Part shown: piece after piece, positions 9,202 through 17,396 of the stretch
Position numbering within the stretch: position 1 is the stretch's first letter
Layout: each line of letters begins with the position of its first letter
Program-made: the position numbers and the translations under genes
Origin: Chloroflexota bacterium
GTDB taxonomy: Bacteria > Chloroflexota > Dehalococcoidia > SHYD01
Assembly (NCBI GenBank): GCA_016190485.1
Contig: JACPQN010000015.1
Coordinates: 1-59,277, forward strand
Length of the DNA stretch: 59,277 nt
Direction: 5' to 3'
The notes under the pieces: generated by a model
What the model was told of the DNA's origin: nothing
The model's database searches: none
Seen by the model: only the letters and a program-made list of their open reading frames with translations

Positions 9202-10839
9202 CTATTTGTCGAACCAGACCTGCTTCCAGTGGCGGTTGCTGTAGCTGCTGGGCGCGGTGACGTACCCCTTGACGTAGTTCCAGTGCGCGCTCTGGGACTC
9301 GCTCCAGGCAAGGATGATCTTGATCCCCAGGGGCACGGCATACCGCTCCAGGTCCCACACGTACTGCTTGCGCTTCTCCGGATCCAGCTCCTGGGACTGC
9401 CGCACGAAGAGGTCGGTAACCTTCTGGTCGCAGATACCTGAGTAGTCTCGCGGCGCGCGGCACATGTAGAGCTCCGTGTAGTGGGCGTCCGGGTCATCCA
9501 AAGCCAGCCCGTGGCCCCAGGGCAGCAGATCAAACTCTCGCTTCACGGCCGCGTCGTAGGCTGGGCCGGAGTCGAGGATCTTCATGGGGGCACTGACCCC
9601 GATCTGTTTGAGCTGGTCAGTAACGTAGATCGCCAGGTTCTCAGATCCCTTGCGGACCGTCATGGAGGTTTCGAAGCCGCTGGGATAGCCGGCGTCCGCC
9701 AGGAGTTTCTTGGCCTCCCTGCGGTTGGCCTCGACGTCTGGCCCGTACCCGGGCAGCTTGGCCAACTCCGCTTGAGGCAGGGCATAGGGACTTGAAGGAG
9801 GAACGTAGCCCCCGAGCAGCCCCAGCCCGTACTGGATGGCTTTGATGAACCCGGGCCGATCGATAGCCAGGCTTATGGCCTTTCGTACCCGAAGATCGTC
9901 GAAGGGCCTGCGGTCCGCGTTCATGTTCAGGGTGGACCACCCGATCCCTGCTTGCTTTGGCTGGACGAGGATCTTCCCGGTCATGGTCTTCTCTAGTTCC
10001 TCTACCTGCAGGGCGTTGGGCCCGTACACATCGAGGTTTCCCGTGCGAAAGGCAGCAAAACGGGTCCCCTCGTCGGCAATAACGAAGGCCTTGACGCCGT
10101 CCAGGTAGGGCACCCCCTTCTGCCAGTAGTCCGGGTTCCGCTCCATCTCGATGCTGGTCCCCCGGATGTACTCCTTAAACCGGTAGGCCCCGGTCCCCAT
10201 GATCTCCTTTTCCATGATCTTGTGGCCCTTAGGTTCTACGAAGGTCTTGCTGTAGATACCCATCCAACCTTGGGCCAGCATAGGCAGCAGCGCTGCATAG
10301 GGGCGGCTAAGGACGACCTGCACCGTATGCTCATCCGGGGTTTCGATCCGTTCGATGGGCTGCAGGTTGTCCCGTCGGGTGCTTACCTGCCCCTTCGGCG
10401 GGTTTCTGACCCAGTCCAGGCTGAACTTCACGTCCGCCGAGGTGAAGGGATCACCGTTGTGGAACTTGACCCCCTTGTGGAGATAGAAGGTGACCTCCTT
10501 GCCATCTTTGCTGACCTCCCAGCGCTCCGCCAGATCAGGGATGATCTTGCTGTACTCGTAGGGGTGAAAGATCATCAGGTTGTTGTAGGCGGACCAGGTA
10601 AACTGGTGCATGGCGTAAGTGGAGTTGGAGTAGAGATCGAAATTGGGCGGATCGTCCGTCTGCCAGAGCCGGAACACGCCGCCGTACTTGGGCTGGCCCT
10701 GCGTGGGAAAGGGCGCGACGCCCGTGGGCTGATCGGGCTGGGGGCGTGGCGCCTCCGCGGCGGGCGCACAGGCCAGGAGCAAGAGACATAACAGGACGAC
10801 GCTGCCCAGCAATGCGCTGGCGGCCCCTCTGCTCTTCAT
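9202..10839 (-). CDS. Family-5 (peptide/nickel-type) ABC substrate-binding lipoprotein, copy 1
   Basis: A 545-residue SBP_bac_5 protein. A Lys/Arg start, hydrophobic stretch and lipobox LLLACAP predict a lipoprotein anchored outside the membrane, followed by a Pro/Gln-rich linker. Family features seen are LAERWEVSKDGKEVTFYLHKG (N-terminal lobe), FTSADVKFSL and RVRKAISLAIDRP (hinge region). Most of the sequence is shared with the two tandem neighbours and the copy at 29211. Ligand cannot be read; the family binds peptides, nickel-chelates, glycosides and other small ligands. No permease or ATPase genes are adjacent, so it must share a transporter coded elsewhere. A ribosome site (AAGGAGGG) sits 6 nt from the ATG. 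Confidence 0.9.
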   Translation of the reverse strand: MKSRGAASALLGSVVLLCLLLLACAPAAEAPRPQPDQPTGVAPFPTQGQPKYGGVFRLWQTDDPPNFDLYSNSTYAMHQFTWSAYNNLMIFHPYEYSKIIPDLAERWEVSKDGKEVTFYLHKGVKFHNGDPFTSADVKFSLDWVRNPPKGQVSTRRDNLQPIERIETPDEHTVQVVLSRPYAALLPMLAQGWMGIYSKTFVEPKGHKIMEKEIMGTGAYRFKEYIRGTSIEMERNPDYWQKGVPYLDGVKAFVIADEGTRFAAFRTGNLDVYGPNALQVEELEKTMTGKILVQPKQAGIGWSTLNMNADRRPFDDLRVRKAISLAIDRPGFIKAIQYGLGLLGGYVPPSSPYALPQAELAKLPGYGPDVEANRREAKKLLADAGYPSGFETSMTVRKGSENLAIYVTDQLKQIGVSAPMKILDSGPAYDAAVKREFDLLPWGHGLALDDPDAHYTELYMCRAPRDYSGICDQKVTDLFVRQSQELDPEKRKQYVWDLERYAVPLGIKIILAWSESQSAHWNYVKGYVTAPSSYSNRHWKQVWFDK

Positions 10840-10936
10840 GGTTACCCTCCTTATATACTCTCAGGACTTAGGCCCAGCCCCGTCCTGCCCTCACCGCTGC
10901 GGCGTGCCAGCCTCCACTGGCTTATGAAATTACTAT

Positions 10937-10965
10937 ATAGTACGCCGCTCTATAGGATAATACAA
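10937..10965 (-). promoter_or_regulatory. Promoter of substrate-binding protein 1
   Basis: On the minus strand -35 TTGTAT (10960-10965) and -10 TACTAT (10937-10942) are spaced 17 bp. The element sits in a segment of about 140 bp that is duplicated upstream of the second copy. Confidence 0.65.
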
Positions 10966-11031
10966 TAGGCACGGGTCTCAAGCCGCTTGGATCGGCCACC
11001 GCTGGCGGTCTCACCAGGCGGAGACAAACGA

Positions 11032-11059
11032 GGTGGGGCGTCCCTCGGGACGCCCCACC
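11032..11059 (-). terminator. Terminator hairpin after substrate-binding protein 2
   Basis: A 13-bp perfect stem (GGTGGGGCGTCCC and complement) with a 2-nt loop, followed on the minus strand by TCGTTTGTCT. It begins 26 bp beyond the stop of the gene at 11086. Confidence 0.7.
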
Positions 11060-11085
11060 GACGGTCTACGGGTGAGTAGCTATCG

Positions 11086-12720
11086 CTACTTGTCCAGCCA
11101 CACCTGCTTGTAGTGGCTGGTGTTGTACTCGTGCCCCTGGCGCTGATAGCCCTTCACGAATTTCCAGTGGGCCACCCGAAAGTCGTTCCAGGAGAGGATG
11201 ATCTTGACGTTCAGGGGCACCGCGTATTTCTCCAGCTCCCACACCGCTTTCTTCCGCGTCTCCGGGTCCAGGGCGGTGGACTGCTTCATGAACAGGTCCT
11301 GGAGCTTCTGGTCACAGATGCCCGAGTAGTCCCGCGGCGCGTTGCACAGGTAGAGCTCGCTGTAATGGGCATCTGGGTCGTCCAGCGCCAGCCCATGGCC
11401 CCAGGGCAGGATGTCGAAGTCCTTCTTCACCGCGGCATCGTAAGCAGGCCCGGAGTCCAGGAACTTGATGGGCGCGTCGATGCCGATCTGCTTGAGCTGG
11501 TCCTGCACGTAAATGGCCAGGTTATCCGAGCCCGTGCGCACCGTGAAGTTGGTCTTGAACCCGCTGGGATAGCCGGCCTCCGTCAGCAACTGTTTGGCCC
11601 GCGCCCGGTCCGCTGCCTTGTCGGGACCATAGCCCGGCAGCTTCTGTAGCTCCTCCATGGGGAGCGCGAAGGCGCTGCTGGGGGGCACGTAGCCGCCCAT
11701 ACGGCCCGCGCCATGCTCGATGGCCTTGATGTACCCAGGTCGGTCTATGGCCAGGCTCACCGCCTGTCGCACCCGGGCGTCTTCGAAGGGCCTGCGGGTA
11801 GCATTCAGGTTCACCGTCGACCAGCTAACCCCCGCCCCCCTCTGAATGTTGATCTCGTTGCCCATGGCTTTTTCAAAGTCCTCAGCATCCAGGGCGTCGA
11901 GGCCGAGGAGGTGGACCTGGCCCGTCCTCAGGGCCGCCACCCGGGTCCCCCGGTCACGGATGATGAAGCGCTTGACACCGTCCAGGTAGGGCACGCCCTT
12001 CTGCCAGTAGTCCGGGTTCTTCTCGATCTCGATGCTGGTACCCCGGATGTACTCCTTGAACCGGAAGGCTCCGGTCCCCATCATCTCCTTTTTCGCGATA
12101 TCGTTGCCCTTGGCCTCTACCCAGGACTTGCTGTAGATACCCATCCAACCCTGGGCCAGCATGGGAATCAACGCGGCGTAGGGGCGTTTCAGGATCAGCT
12201 TTACCGTGGAGTCATCCGGCGTCTCGATCCGTTCGATGGGCTCCAGGTTGTCCCGGCGGGTGCTGACGGCGCCCTTGGGCGGGTCTTTGATCCAGTCCAG
12301 GCTGAACTTCACATCCGCCGAGGTGAAAGGCGCCCCGTTGTGAAACTTGATTCCCTTGTGCAGGGAGAAGGTGACCTCCTTGCCGTCCTTGCTCACCTCC
12401 CAGCGTTCCGCCAGGTCGGGGATGATTTTCTGCTGGTCCAGGGGGTTGAAGATGATCAGGTTGTTGTAGGTCGCCCAGGTGATGGTCTGCATCGCGGTGG
12501 TGGAGTTGGAGTAGAGATCCCAGTTGGGGGGATCATCGGTCTGAGCCAGGTGCAGCACGCCGCCATACCTGGGCTGGCCCTGCGTGGGAAAGGGCGCGAC
12601 GCTTGTAGGCTGCTCGGGCTGAGGGCGCGGCGCTTCCGCGGCGGGCGCGCAGGCCAGTAGTAGGAGACCTAACAGGACGACACTGCCGAACAATGGGCCG
12701 GCGGCCCGCCTGCTCTTCAT
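11086..12720 (-). CDS. Family-5 ABC substrate-binding lipoprotein, copy 2
   Basis: A 544-residue close paralogue of copy 1, with the same lipobox (LLLACAP), the same Pro-rich linker and the same core motifs (LAERWEVSKDGKEVTFSLHKG, RVRQAVSLAIDRPGY, GHGLALDDPDAHYSELYLC). Differences concentrate in the middle of the protein (about residues 255-300), the region expected to line the ligand pocket, so copies may bind different ligands. It has its own promoter, ribosome site (GGAGGGTAACC ATG) and terminator and is therefore an independent unit. There is no transporter permease or ATPase gene nearby. Confidence 0.9.
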   Translation of the reverse strand: MKSRRAAGPLFGSVVLLGLLLLACAPAAEAPRPQPEQPTSVAPFPTQGQPRYGGVLHLAQTDDPPNWDLYSNSTTAMQTITWATYNNLIIFNPLDQQKIIPDLAERWEVSKDGKEVTFSLHKGIKFHNGAPFTSADVKFSLDWIKDPPKGAVSTRRDNLEPIERIETPDDSTVKLILKRPYAALIPMLAQGWMGIYSKSWVEAKGNDIAKKEMMGTGAFRFKEYIRGTSIEIEKNPDYWQKGVPYLDGVKRFIIRDRGTRVAALRTGQVHLLGLDALDAEDFEKAMGNEINIQRGAGVSWSTVNLNATRRPFEDARVRQAVSLAIDRPGYIKAIEHGAGRMGGYVPPSSAFALPMEELQKLPGYGPDKAADRARAKQLLTEAGYPSGFKTNFTVRTGSDNLAIYVQDQLKQIGIDAPIKFLDSGPAYDAAVKKDFDILPWGHGLALDDPDAHYSELYLCNAPRDYSGICDQKLQDLFMKQSTALDPETRKKAVWELEKYAVPLNVKIILSWNDFRVAHWKFVKGYQRQGHEYNTSHYKQVWLDK

Positions 12721-12816
12721 GGTTACCCTCCTTTATGCTCCCGGGACTCAGGCCCAGCCCCGTCCTGCCCTCACCGCTATGGCGTGCCAGCCGCCAATGG
12801 CTTACGAAATTACTAC

Positions 12817-12845
12817 ATAATACGCCGTAGCATAGGACAATACAA
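12817..12845 (-). promoter_or_regulatory. Promoter of substrate-binding protein 2
   Basis: On the minus strand -35 TTGTAT (12840-12845) and -10 TATTAT (12817-12822) are spaced 17 bp. It is clearly homologous to the promoter of copy 1, including the sequence between promoter and gene. Confidence 0.7.
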
Positions 12846-12900
12846 TGCTTCGTCCCGAGCAAGTTCCGCGGGCCGGCCAAGGGTCGCGAGGGGCAAAAGA

Positions 12901-12928
12901 AGTGAGGCGCCCCTCGGGGCGCCCCACT
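12901..12928 (-). terminator. Terminator hairpin after substrate-binding protein 3
   Basis: On the minus strand AGTGGGGCGCCCC pairs with GGGGCGCCTCACT (one mismatch), followed by TCTTTTGCC. It lies 26 bp beyond the stop of the gene at 12955. Confidence 0.7.
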
Positions 12929-12954
12929 GACTGTCTTTGCCGAGCTGGCCGGCG

Positions 12955-14610
12955 CTACTTGTCCATCCACACCTGCTTGTAGTGGCGGACGTTGTAGCCA
13001 CCGCCGCCGCCACCGCCCGTCTCCTGCCAGCCCTTCACGTAGTTCCAGGAGGCGCTGCGGAAGCCGTTCCAGGAGAGGACCAGCTTGATGCCCAGGGGCA
13101 CCGCGTACCGCTCCAGGTCCCAGACCAACTGCTTGCGCTTGGCCGGGTCCAGCTCTTGGGACTGCTTGTTGAACAGTTCGGTCACCTTCTGGTCGCACAT
13201 GCCGGAGTAGTCCCGGGGCGCGCCGCAGAGGTAGAGCTCAGAGTAGTGCGCATCAGGGTCGTCCAGGGCCAGGCCGTGGCCCCAGGGCAACATGTCGAAG
13301 TCCAGCTTCACCGCGGCGTCGTAGGCGGGGCCGGAGTCCATGATCTTGATGGTGGAGGTCACGCCCACCTGCTTGAGCTGGTCCTGCACGTACACGCCCA
13401 GGTCCTCGGAGCCCTTCCGCACGATGAAGTTGGCGACGTCGAAGCCGTTAGGAACACCCGCCTCCGCCAAGAGCTTCTTCGCCTCCCGGCGGTTGGCCTC
13501 GATGTCGGGGCCGTAGCCAGGGAGCTTCATCAGCTCCTCCTTGGACAGGGCGAAGGGGCTGGTGGGTGGCACGTAGCCGCCGATGACGCCGTCGCCCTTC
13601 TGCACCAGTTTGATGTAGCCAGGCCGGTCGATGGCCAAGCTCAGAGCCTTGCGCACCCGCAGGTCACCCAGGGCCCCCCGCTTGGCGTTCATGTTCAGGG
13701 TCGACCAGCCGATGGAGACCCCTTCCTCGATGTTGATCTTACCGGCCATGGTCTTGGCGATATCTTCTGCGTCCAGCACGTCCAGGCCCAGCATATCGAG
13801 CTGGCCCGTGCGGAGGGCAGCGAGCCGTGTGCCACGATCAGGGATGAAGAAGACCTTCAGGCCGTCCAGGTAGGGCACGCCCTTCTGCCAGTAGTCGGTG
13901 TTCTTCACCATCTCGATGCTGGTGCCCCGGATGTACTCCTTGAGCTTGAAGGCGCCGGAGCCCATCATCTCTTTTTCCATGATCTTGTGGCCCTTCGGCT
14001 CCACGAAGCCCTTGCTGTAGATACCCATCCAGCCCTGGGCCAGCATGGGGAAGAGGGCCGCGTAGGGGAGCTTGGTCACGAGTTTGACGGTGTACTCGTC
14101 AGGCGTCAGGATGGCGTCAATGGGCAGCAGGTTGTCGCGGCGGGTGCTGACGACGCCCTTGGGCGGATCCTTGACCCACTCCAGGCTGAACTTCACATCC
14201 GCCGCAGTCAGCGGTGTGCCGTTGTGGAACTTGATGTTCTTGTGGAGATAGAAGGTCGCCTCTTTGCCGTCCTTGCTGATCTCCCAGCGCTCTGCTATGT
14301 CAGGCATGAACTTGCTGTTGTCGTAGGGGTCGAAGAGCACCAGGTTGTTGTAGGCCGCCCAGGTGAACTTCTGCATGTTGGTGGTGGAGTTGGAATACAG
14401 GTCGAAGTTGGGCGGGTCGTCCGTCTGGGCGGTGGTAAGGACGCCGCCATACTTGGGATTGCCCTTGGTGGGGAAGGGCGCGGTGCCCGATACCTGCGCG
14501 GGCTGATCCTGCGCCTTGGGCGCTTCGGCAGCCGGAGCGCAGGAGGCGGCCAGAAGACCCAGGACCACCAGGCTCGCCAGAAACACCTTTACGTTTGACC
14601 CTCGCGTCAT
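12955..14610 (-). CDS. Family-5 ABC substrate-binding lipoprotein, copy 3
   Basis: A 551-residue paralogue of copies 1 and 2. The ATG at 14610 is chosen because AAGGAGGT lies 4 nt upstream and a signal sequence follows directly (MTRGSNVKVFLASLVVLGLL with lipobox AASCAP); the frame is open further upstream to 14700 but without a ribosome site. Core motifs are kept (LAIDRPGYIK, GHGLALDDPDAHYSELYLC). A glycine run (TGGGGGGGY) near the C terminus is unique to this copy. Its promoter region is unrelated to those of copies 1 and 2, so this may be the ancestral gene or differently regulated. Confidence 0.9.
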   Translation of the reverse strand: MTRGSNVKVFLASLVVLGLLAASCAPAAEAPKAQDQPAQVSGTAPFPTKGNPKYGGVLTTAQTDDPPNFDLYSNSTTNMQKFTWAAYNNLVLFDPYDNSKFMPDIAERWEISKDGKEATFYLHKNIKFHNGTPLTAADVKFSLEWVKDPPKGVVSTRRDNLLPIDAILTPDEYTVKLVTKLPYAALFPMLAQGWMGIYSKGFVEPKGHKIMEKEMMGSGAFKLKEYIRGTSIEMVKNTDYWQKGVPYLDGLKVFFIPDRGTRLAALRTGQLDMLGLDVLDAEDIAKTMAGKINIEEGVSIGWSTLNMNAKRGALGDLRVRKALSLAIDRPGYIKLVQKGDGVIGGYVPPTSPFALSKEELMKLPGYGPDIEANRREAKKLLAEAGVPNGFDVANFIVRKGSEDLGVYVQDQLKQVGVTSTIKIMDSGPAYDAAVKLDFDMLPWGHGLALDDPDAHYSELYLCGAPRDYSGMCDQKVTELFNKQSQELDPAKRKQLVWDLERYAVPLGIKLVLSWNGFRSASWNYVKGWQETGGGGGGGYNVRHYKQVWMDK

Positions 14611-14740
14611 GAAGACCTCCTTGATGAGGGACCTACTCTGTATGCCGCATGCGGTAGCGGCGGACAACGTCGCATGGCCCGTAGCTACCAGGCTCATCAC
14701 TGTCTTTCCGATGGCTACCTCCGCTCTCGTAAATTAGGAT

Positions 14741-14769
14741 ATTGTATCCCTGGGCGCGCCGGTTGGCAA
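14741..14769 (-). promoter_or_regulatory. Promoter of substrate-binding protein 3
   Basis: On the minus strand -35 TTGCCA (14764-14769) and -10 TACAAT (14741-14746) are spaced 17 bp. The leader to the ATG at 14610 is about 125 nt. Confidence 0.7.
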
Positions 14770-14781
14770 GGGCTAGGGGGA

Positions 14782-14879
14782 GACCGTTTATTACTCCGCA
14801 CTGCAGGCTGAAGCCTACAGCATCGCCGTTCAGAATGCCTCAGGCTTGAGCCTGAGGTGGCGGGTTAATAAACACCCTC
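14782..14879. repeat. MITE-like palindromic repeat, family 1, copy A
   Basis: About 98 bp with two internal hairpins (CTGCAGGCTGAAGCCTACAG; CCTCAGGCTTGAGCCTGAGG) and degenerate inverted ends (GTTTATTAC... and ...GTTAATAAACACCCTC). It matches the copies at 28869 and 34323. It fills most of the space between copy 3's promoter and the hydrolase gene. Confidence 0.8.
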
Positions 14880-14896
14880 ATGGCCCCAAGATTTCG

Positions 14897-15760
14897 TCAT
14901 CGCAGAGTGGCCACCGGGCTCTCCCGCTTCAGGAAGCGTTGCACCTGCCGGATCAGGAAGTCGGGGTTCTCCGAGGTGACGCCATGGCCACTGTTGGGCG
15001 CCTCCACCAGCTCCATGGTGGGCTGGAGCTGCCGCATCCGCTCCAGGATGGCGGGCGAAAGGTAGTTGCTCAACGCCCCCTTGATCTCCAGGACGGGGCA
15101 CTGGATCCTGGCCCACTGCTCCCACAGCGCCGGCACCTCTCTCACGCCGAAGCCGCCGTTGATCCAGAAGAGCTCCGGGTCCGACTTGGCCACGTAGCGC
15201 CCAGCGTAGTTCAGCCGCAGGTTGTGGGGCGCCTGCGCCCGGATGAGGGACTCCTGCACTCTAGGCGAGTCCTGAACCCGCTCCAGCACGTACTCCTCGA
15301 TGGAGCGCCAGCCCCGTCTCGGGGCGCCCTGGCGGGAGATCTGGGCGCGGGCGGCCTCGGTGTCCATCTCCGGCCCGTAGTCCACGCACACGAAGTGCTT
15401 GAGGTAGCCGGCATGCTCACCCGCCAGGGGGATGGCGTTGCGTGCCCCCAGGGACGCGCCCACAAGGTCGAAGGGGATGATACCCAGGGCCTCCGCGCAG
15501 CGGGCTATGTCGCTGGCGAAGGCGGTGACGGCGTAGCCATCCCGGGTGTGGTCGGAGTCGCCATGGCCGCGCTGATCCAGGGCCAGCACCCGGTAGTCGT
15601 CTCTGAAGGAAGGAGCGATGTGGTCGAAGCTGTGGGCGTTGCTGCCTTGCCCGTGGAGCAGGAGCAGGACGTTGCGCGCGGCGCCGCCCCAGTCCAGGTA
15701 GTGGAGGTTTAGACTGTTCACCTTGACCCACTTATCTTCCGGGGGCGCAGTGTTGGGCAT
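14897..15760 (-). CDS. Alpha/beta-hydrolase
   Basis: A 287-residue alpha/beta-hydrolase fold protein: oxyanion-hole motif HGQGS at residues 36-40, LDQRGHGDSD at 61-70, nucleophile elbow GASLGA with Ser103, and a late His in SGHGV. The family includes epoxide hydrolases, esterases, haloalkane dehalogenases and C-C hydrolases; substrate is not deducible. The start at 15760 is chosen for AAGGAGGT 5 nt upstream; another ATG 21 nt further upstream lacks a ribosome site. It stands alone, divergent from the sigma-factor operon. Confidence 0.88.
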   Translation of the reverse strand: MPNTAPPEDKWVKVNSLNLHYLDWGGAARNVLLLLHGQGSNAHSFDHIAPSFRDDYRVLALDQRGHGDSDHTRDGYAVTAFASDIARCAEALGIIPFDLVGASLGARNAIPLAGEHAGYLKHFVCVDYGPEMDTEAARAQISRQGAPRRGWRSIEEYVLERVQDSPRVQESLIRAQAPHNLRLNYAGRYVAKSDPELFWINGGFGVREVPALWEQWARIQCPVLEIKGALSNYLSPAILERMRQLQPTMELVEAPNSGHGVTSENPDFLIRQVQRFLKRESPVATLR

Positions 15761-15856
15761 GGCCCACCTCCTTGCTGGCATATGAGATATTCAAGCGGCG
15801 ACTAGCTTAACATAGCCCGCCGATGGCAGCAAAATGCGCCGAGGGCTGACCCAGTG

Positions 15857-15885
15857 TTACCATACACGCGCCCGCCAGTTATAGA
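15857..15885 (+). promoter_or_regulatory. Candidate promoter of the sigma/alkyltransferase/AlkA operon
   Basis: TTACCA (15857-15862) and TATAGA (15880-15885) are spaced 17 bp. It looks sigma-70-like, not like a typical ECF promoter (no AAC...CGTC pair seen), so autoregulation by the encoded sigma factor is not evident. Confidence 0.5.
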
Positions 15886-15913
15886 TGATGTGAAGACCGT
15901 AGCCACAACGCCC

Positions 15914-16498
15914 ATGGCTCCTATTGAACCGGAGGCCGACGAGGCTCCGCTGGTGGAGCAAGCGCGCCGCGATCCCCAGGCTTTCGGCGAGCTGTACCAC
16001 CGCTACGTGGACCGGGTCTACCGCTATTGCTACCGCCGCCTGGGCGCTCACGGAGAGGCCGAGGACTTCACTGCCGAGACCTTCCGGCGGGCGCTGCAAG
16101 CGATGCCTGGTTATCGCTGGACAGGCGCGCCCTTTGGCGCCTGGCTCTTTCGTATCGCCGGTAACCTGATCTACGATCGACGAAGGGCGCTGGCTCCCAC
16201 GATATGCCTGAGCACAGAGGGCAGGGCGGCCGCCTCCTTGCCCGACCCCGACCCAACACCCCTGGACCTGTTCCTCCAGAAGGAGCAGCGGAGCGAGGTG
16301 TGGGCGGCCGTGGGACGCCTGTCGGTCTTACAGCAGCGGGTGCTTGTCCTGCGCTTCGCCCAGGGCCTGGACAACCGGCAGGTGGCCAGGATCATCAAGC
16401 GGAGCCGGCCTGCCACCAAACAACTGGTCTATCGCTCCCTCAAGGCCCTGCGAGAACTGCTGGCGGCCTCGGAAGGAGGTGAAGCCCGTGGCCGATAA
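15914..16498 (+). CDS. ECF-type RNA polymerase sigma factor
   Basis: About 194 residues. Region 2 spans the first 80 residues (DPQAFGELYHRYVDRVYRYC, then DFTAETFRRAL), and region 4 lies near the C terminus (LSVLQQRVLVLRFAQGLDN then RQVARIIKRS.. as the HTH). The ATG at 15914 is preferred because a promoter-like element ends at 15885; GTG codons at 15854 and 15890 are alternatives. The gene overlaps the next by 11 bp, so it is translationally coupled to the alkyltransferase. The sigma factor would redirect RNA polymerase to stress genes; the operon partners point to DNA alkylation as the signal. Targets are unknown. Confidence 0.88.
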   Translation: MAPIEPEADEAPLVEQARRDPQAFGELYHRYVDRVYRYCYRRLGAHGEAEDFTAETFRRALQAMPGYRWTGAPFGAWLFRIAGNLIYDRRRALAPTICLSTEGRAAASLPDPDPTPLDLFLQKEQRSEVWAAVGRLSVLQQRVLVLRFAQGLDNRQVARIIKRSRPATKQLVYRSLKALRELLAASEGGEARGR

Positions 16499-17396
16499 TC
16501 GCGACGACGCCACCGTGCTGGACGAGCTGCTCAGTGGCCAGAGGCTGGCCCTGGCCCAGGGCGGCGAGCTTCAGGAGCTGGCACAGCTTGCCCGGCAGCT
16601 CCGGGACGCGGCGCCCGATGCGCTGATGGACCCCGGCCTGCGTCGCACGCTGGGCGCCGAGCTGGGCGGCCGGAACCGCCGCCGTGCCGCCGCCCGACCT
16701 GCGCCCGAGAAGGACTCCCTCCGCTACACGCGCTTCGACACCCCCGTAGGGACGCTGTTCGTGGCCTATCATGGCGCCGCCGTGCGCTACACCGACCTGA
16801 CGCAGAACGAGGCCCAGTTCTGCCGGGAGTGCCTCTCCCGCTTCGGCGCATTGCCCACCCGAGACGATGTGCCGCCTGTCCGGTTGCGGCGGCGAGTGCA
16901 GGAGTTTCTGGAGGAGCGTGGCCGCTTTCAGGGGCAGATGGACCTCTCCGGCTTGCCGGAGTTCCAGCAGCGGGTGCTGCGCAAGGCCCTGGAGATCCGC
17001 AAAGGGGAGGTACGCACCTACCACTGGATCGCCCGGGAGATCGGCGCGCCCAGGGCCGCCAGGGCCGTGGGCACCGCCCTCGCCCGCAACCCCATACCCA
17101 TCCTGATCCCGTGCCACCGCGTGGTGCGGGCAGACTACCGCATCGGCGAGTACGGCTGCGGTGGCCCGGCGAAGAAGCGAGAGATCCTCCAGTTCGAGGG
17201 GGTGGACTTGGCCCGCCTGGACCGCCTGGCCAGCCGGGGAATCCGCTTCCAGGGCAGCAAGACGACGCACGTCTTCTGCTTGCCCGGCTGCTATACCGGC
17301 CGCCGGACCAAGGAGCAGTACCGGGCCTACTTTCCCTCGGGAGAGGCGGCCCGGAGCGCCGGTTTCCGCCCCTGCAAAGTATGCCGCCCCGCATGA
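16488..17396 (+). CDS. O6-alkylguanine-DNA alkyltransferase with C-terminal Ada zinc domain and sigma-linked N terminus
   Basis: A 302-residue three-part protein. Residues 1-60 resemble the short helical segment found in proteins coded after Chloroflexota ECF sigma factors (LALAQGGELQELAQLARQLR), perhaps a sigma-binding anti-sigma-like region. Residues about 80-240 are an Ogt/MGMT domain with active-site Cys209 in IPCHRVV. Residues about 250-300 match the Ada zinc-binding, methylphosphotriester-accepting domain with all four cysteines (C264, C268, C296, C299) and AGFRPCKVC. In Ada this zinc domain is N-terminal and followed by an AraC-type HTH; here the order is reversed and no HTH is present. 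GTG at 16488 is chosen for AAGGAGG 8 nt upstream. The gene overlaps sigma upstream and AlkA downstream (ATGA). Confidence 0.85.
   Translation: MADNRDDATVLDELLSGQRLALAQGGELQELAQLARQLRDAAPDALMDPGLRRTLGAELGGRNRRRAAARPAPEKDSLRYTRFDTPVGTLFVAYHGAAVRYTDLTQNEAQFCRECLSRFGALPTRDDVPPVRLRRRVQEFLEERGRFQGQMDLSGLPEFQQRVLRKALEIRKGEVRTYHWIAREIGAPRAARAVGTALARNPIPILIPCHRVVRADYRIGEYGCGGPAKKREILQFEGVDLARLDRLASRGIRFQGSKTTHVFCLPGCYTGRRTKEQYRAYFPSGEAARSAGFRPCKVCRPA

Noticed and set aside
12937..14598. Open frame of over 500 codons on the + strand across substrate-binding protein 3
   Set aside because: A shadow of the lipoprotein gene caused by high GC. No recognisable motif or ribosome site.
15857..15885. ECF-type autoregulated promoter before the sigma factor
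   Set aside because: The best match is a sigma-70-like pair; no AAC...CGTC motif was found.
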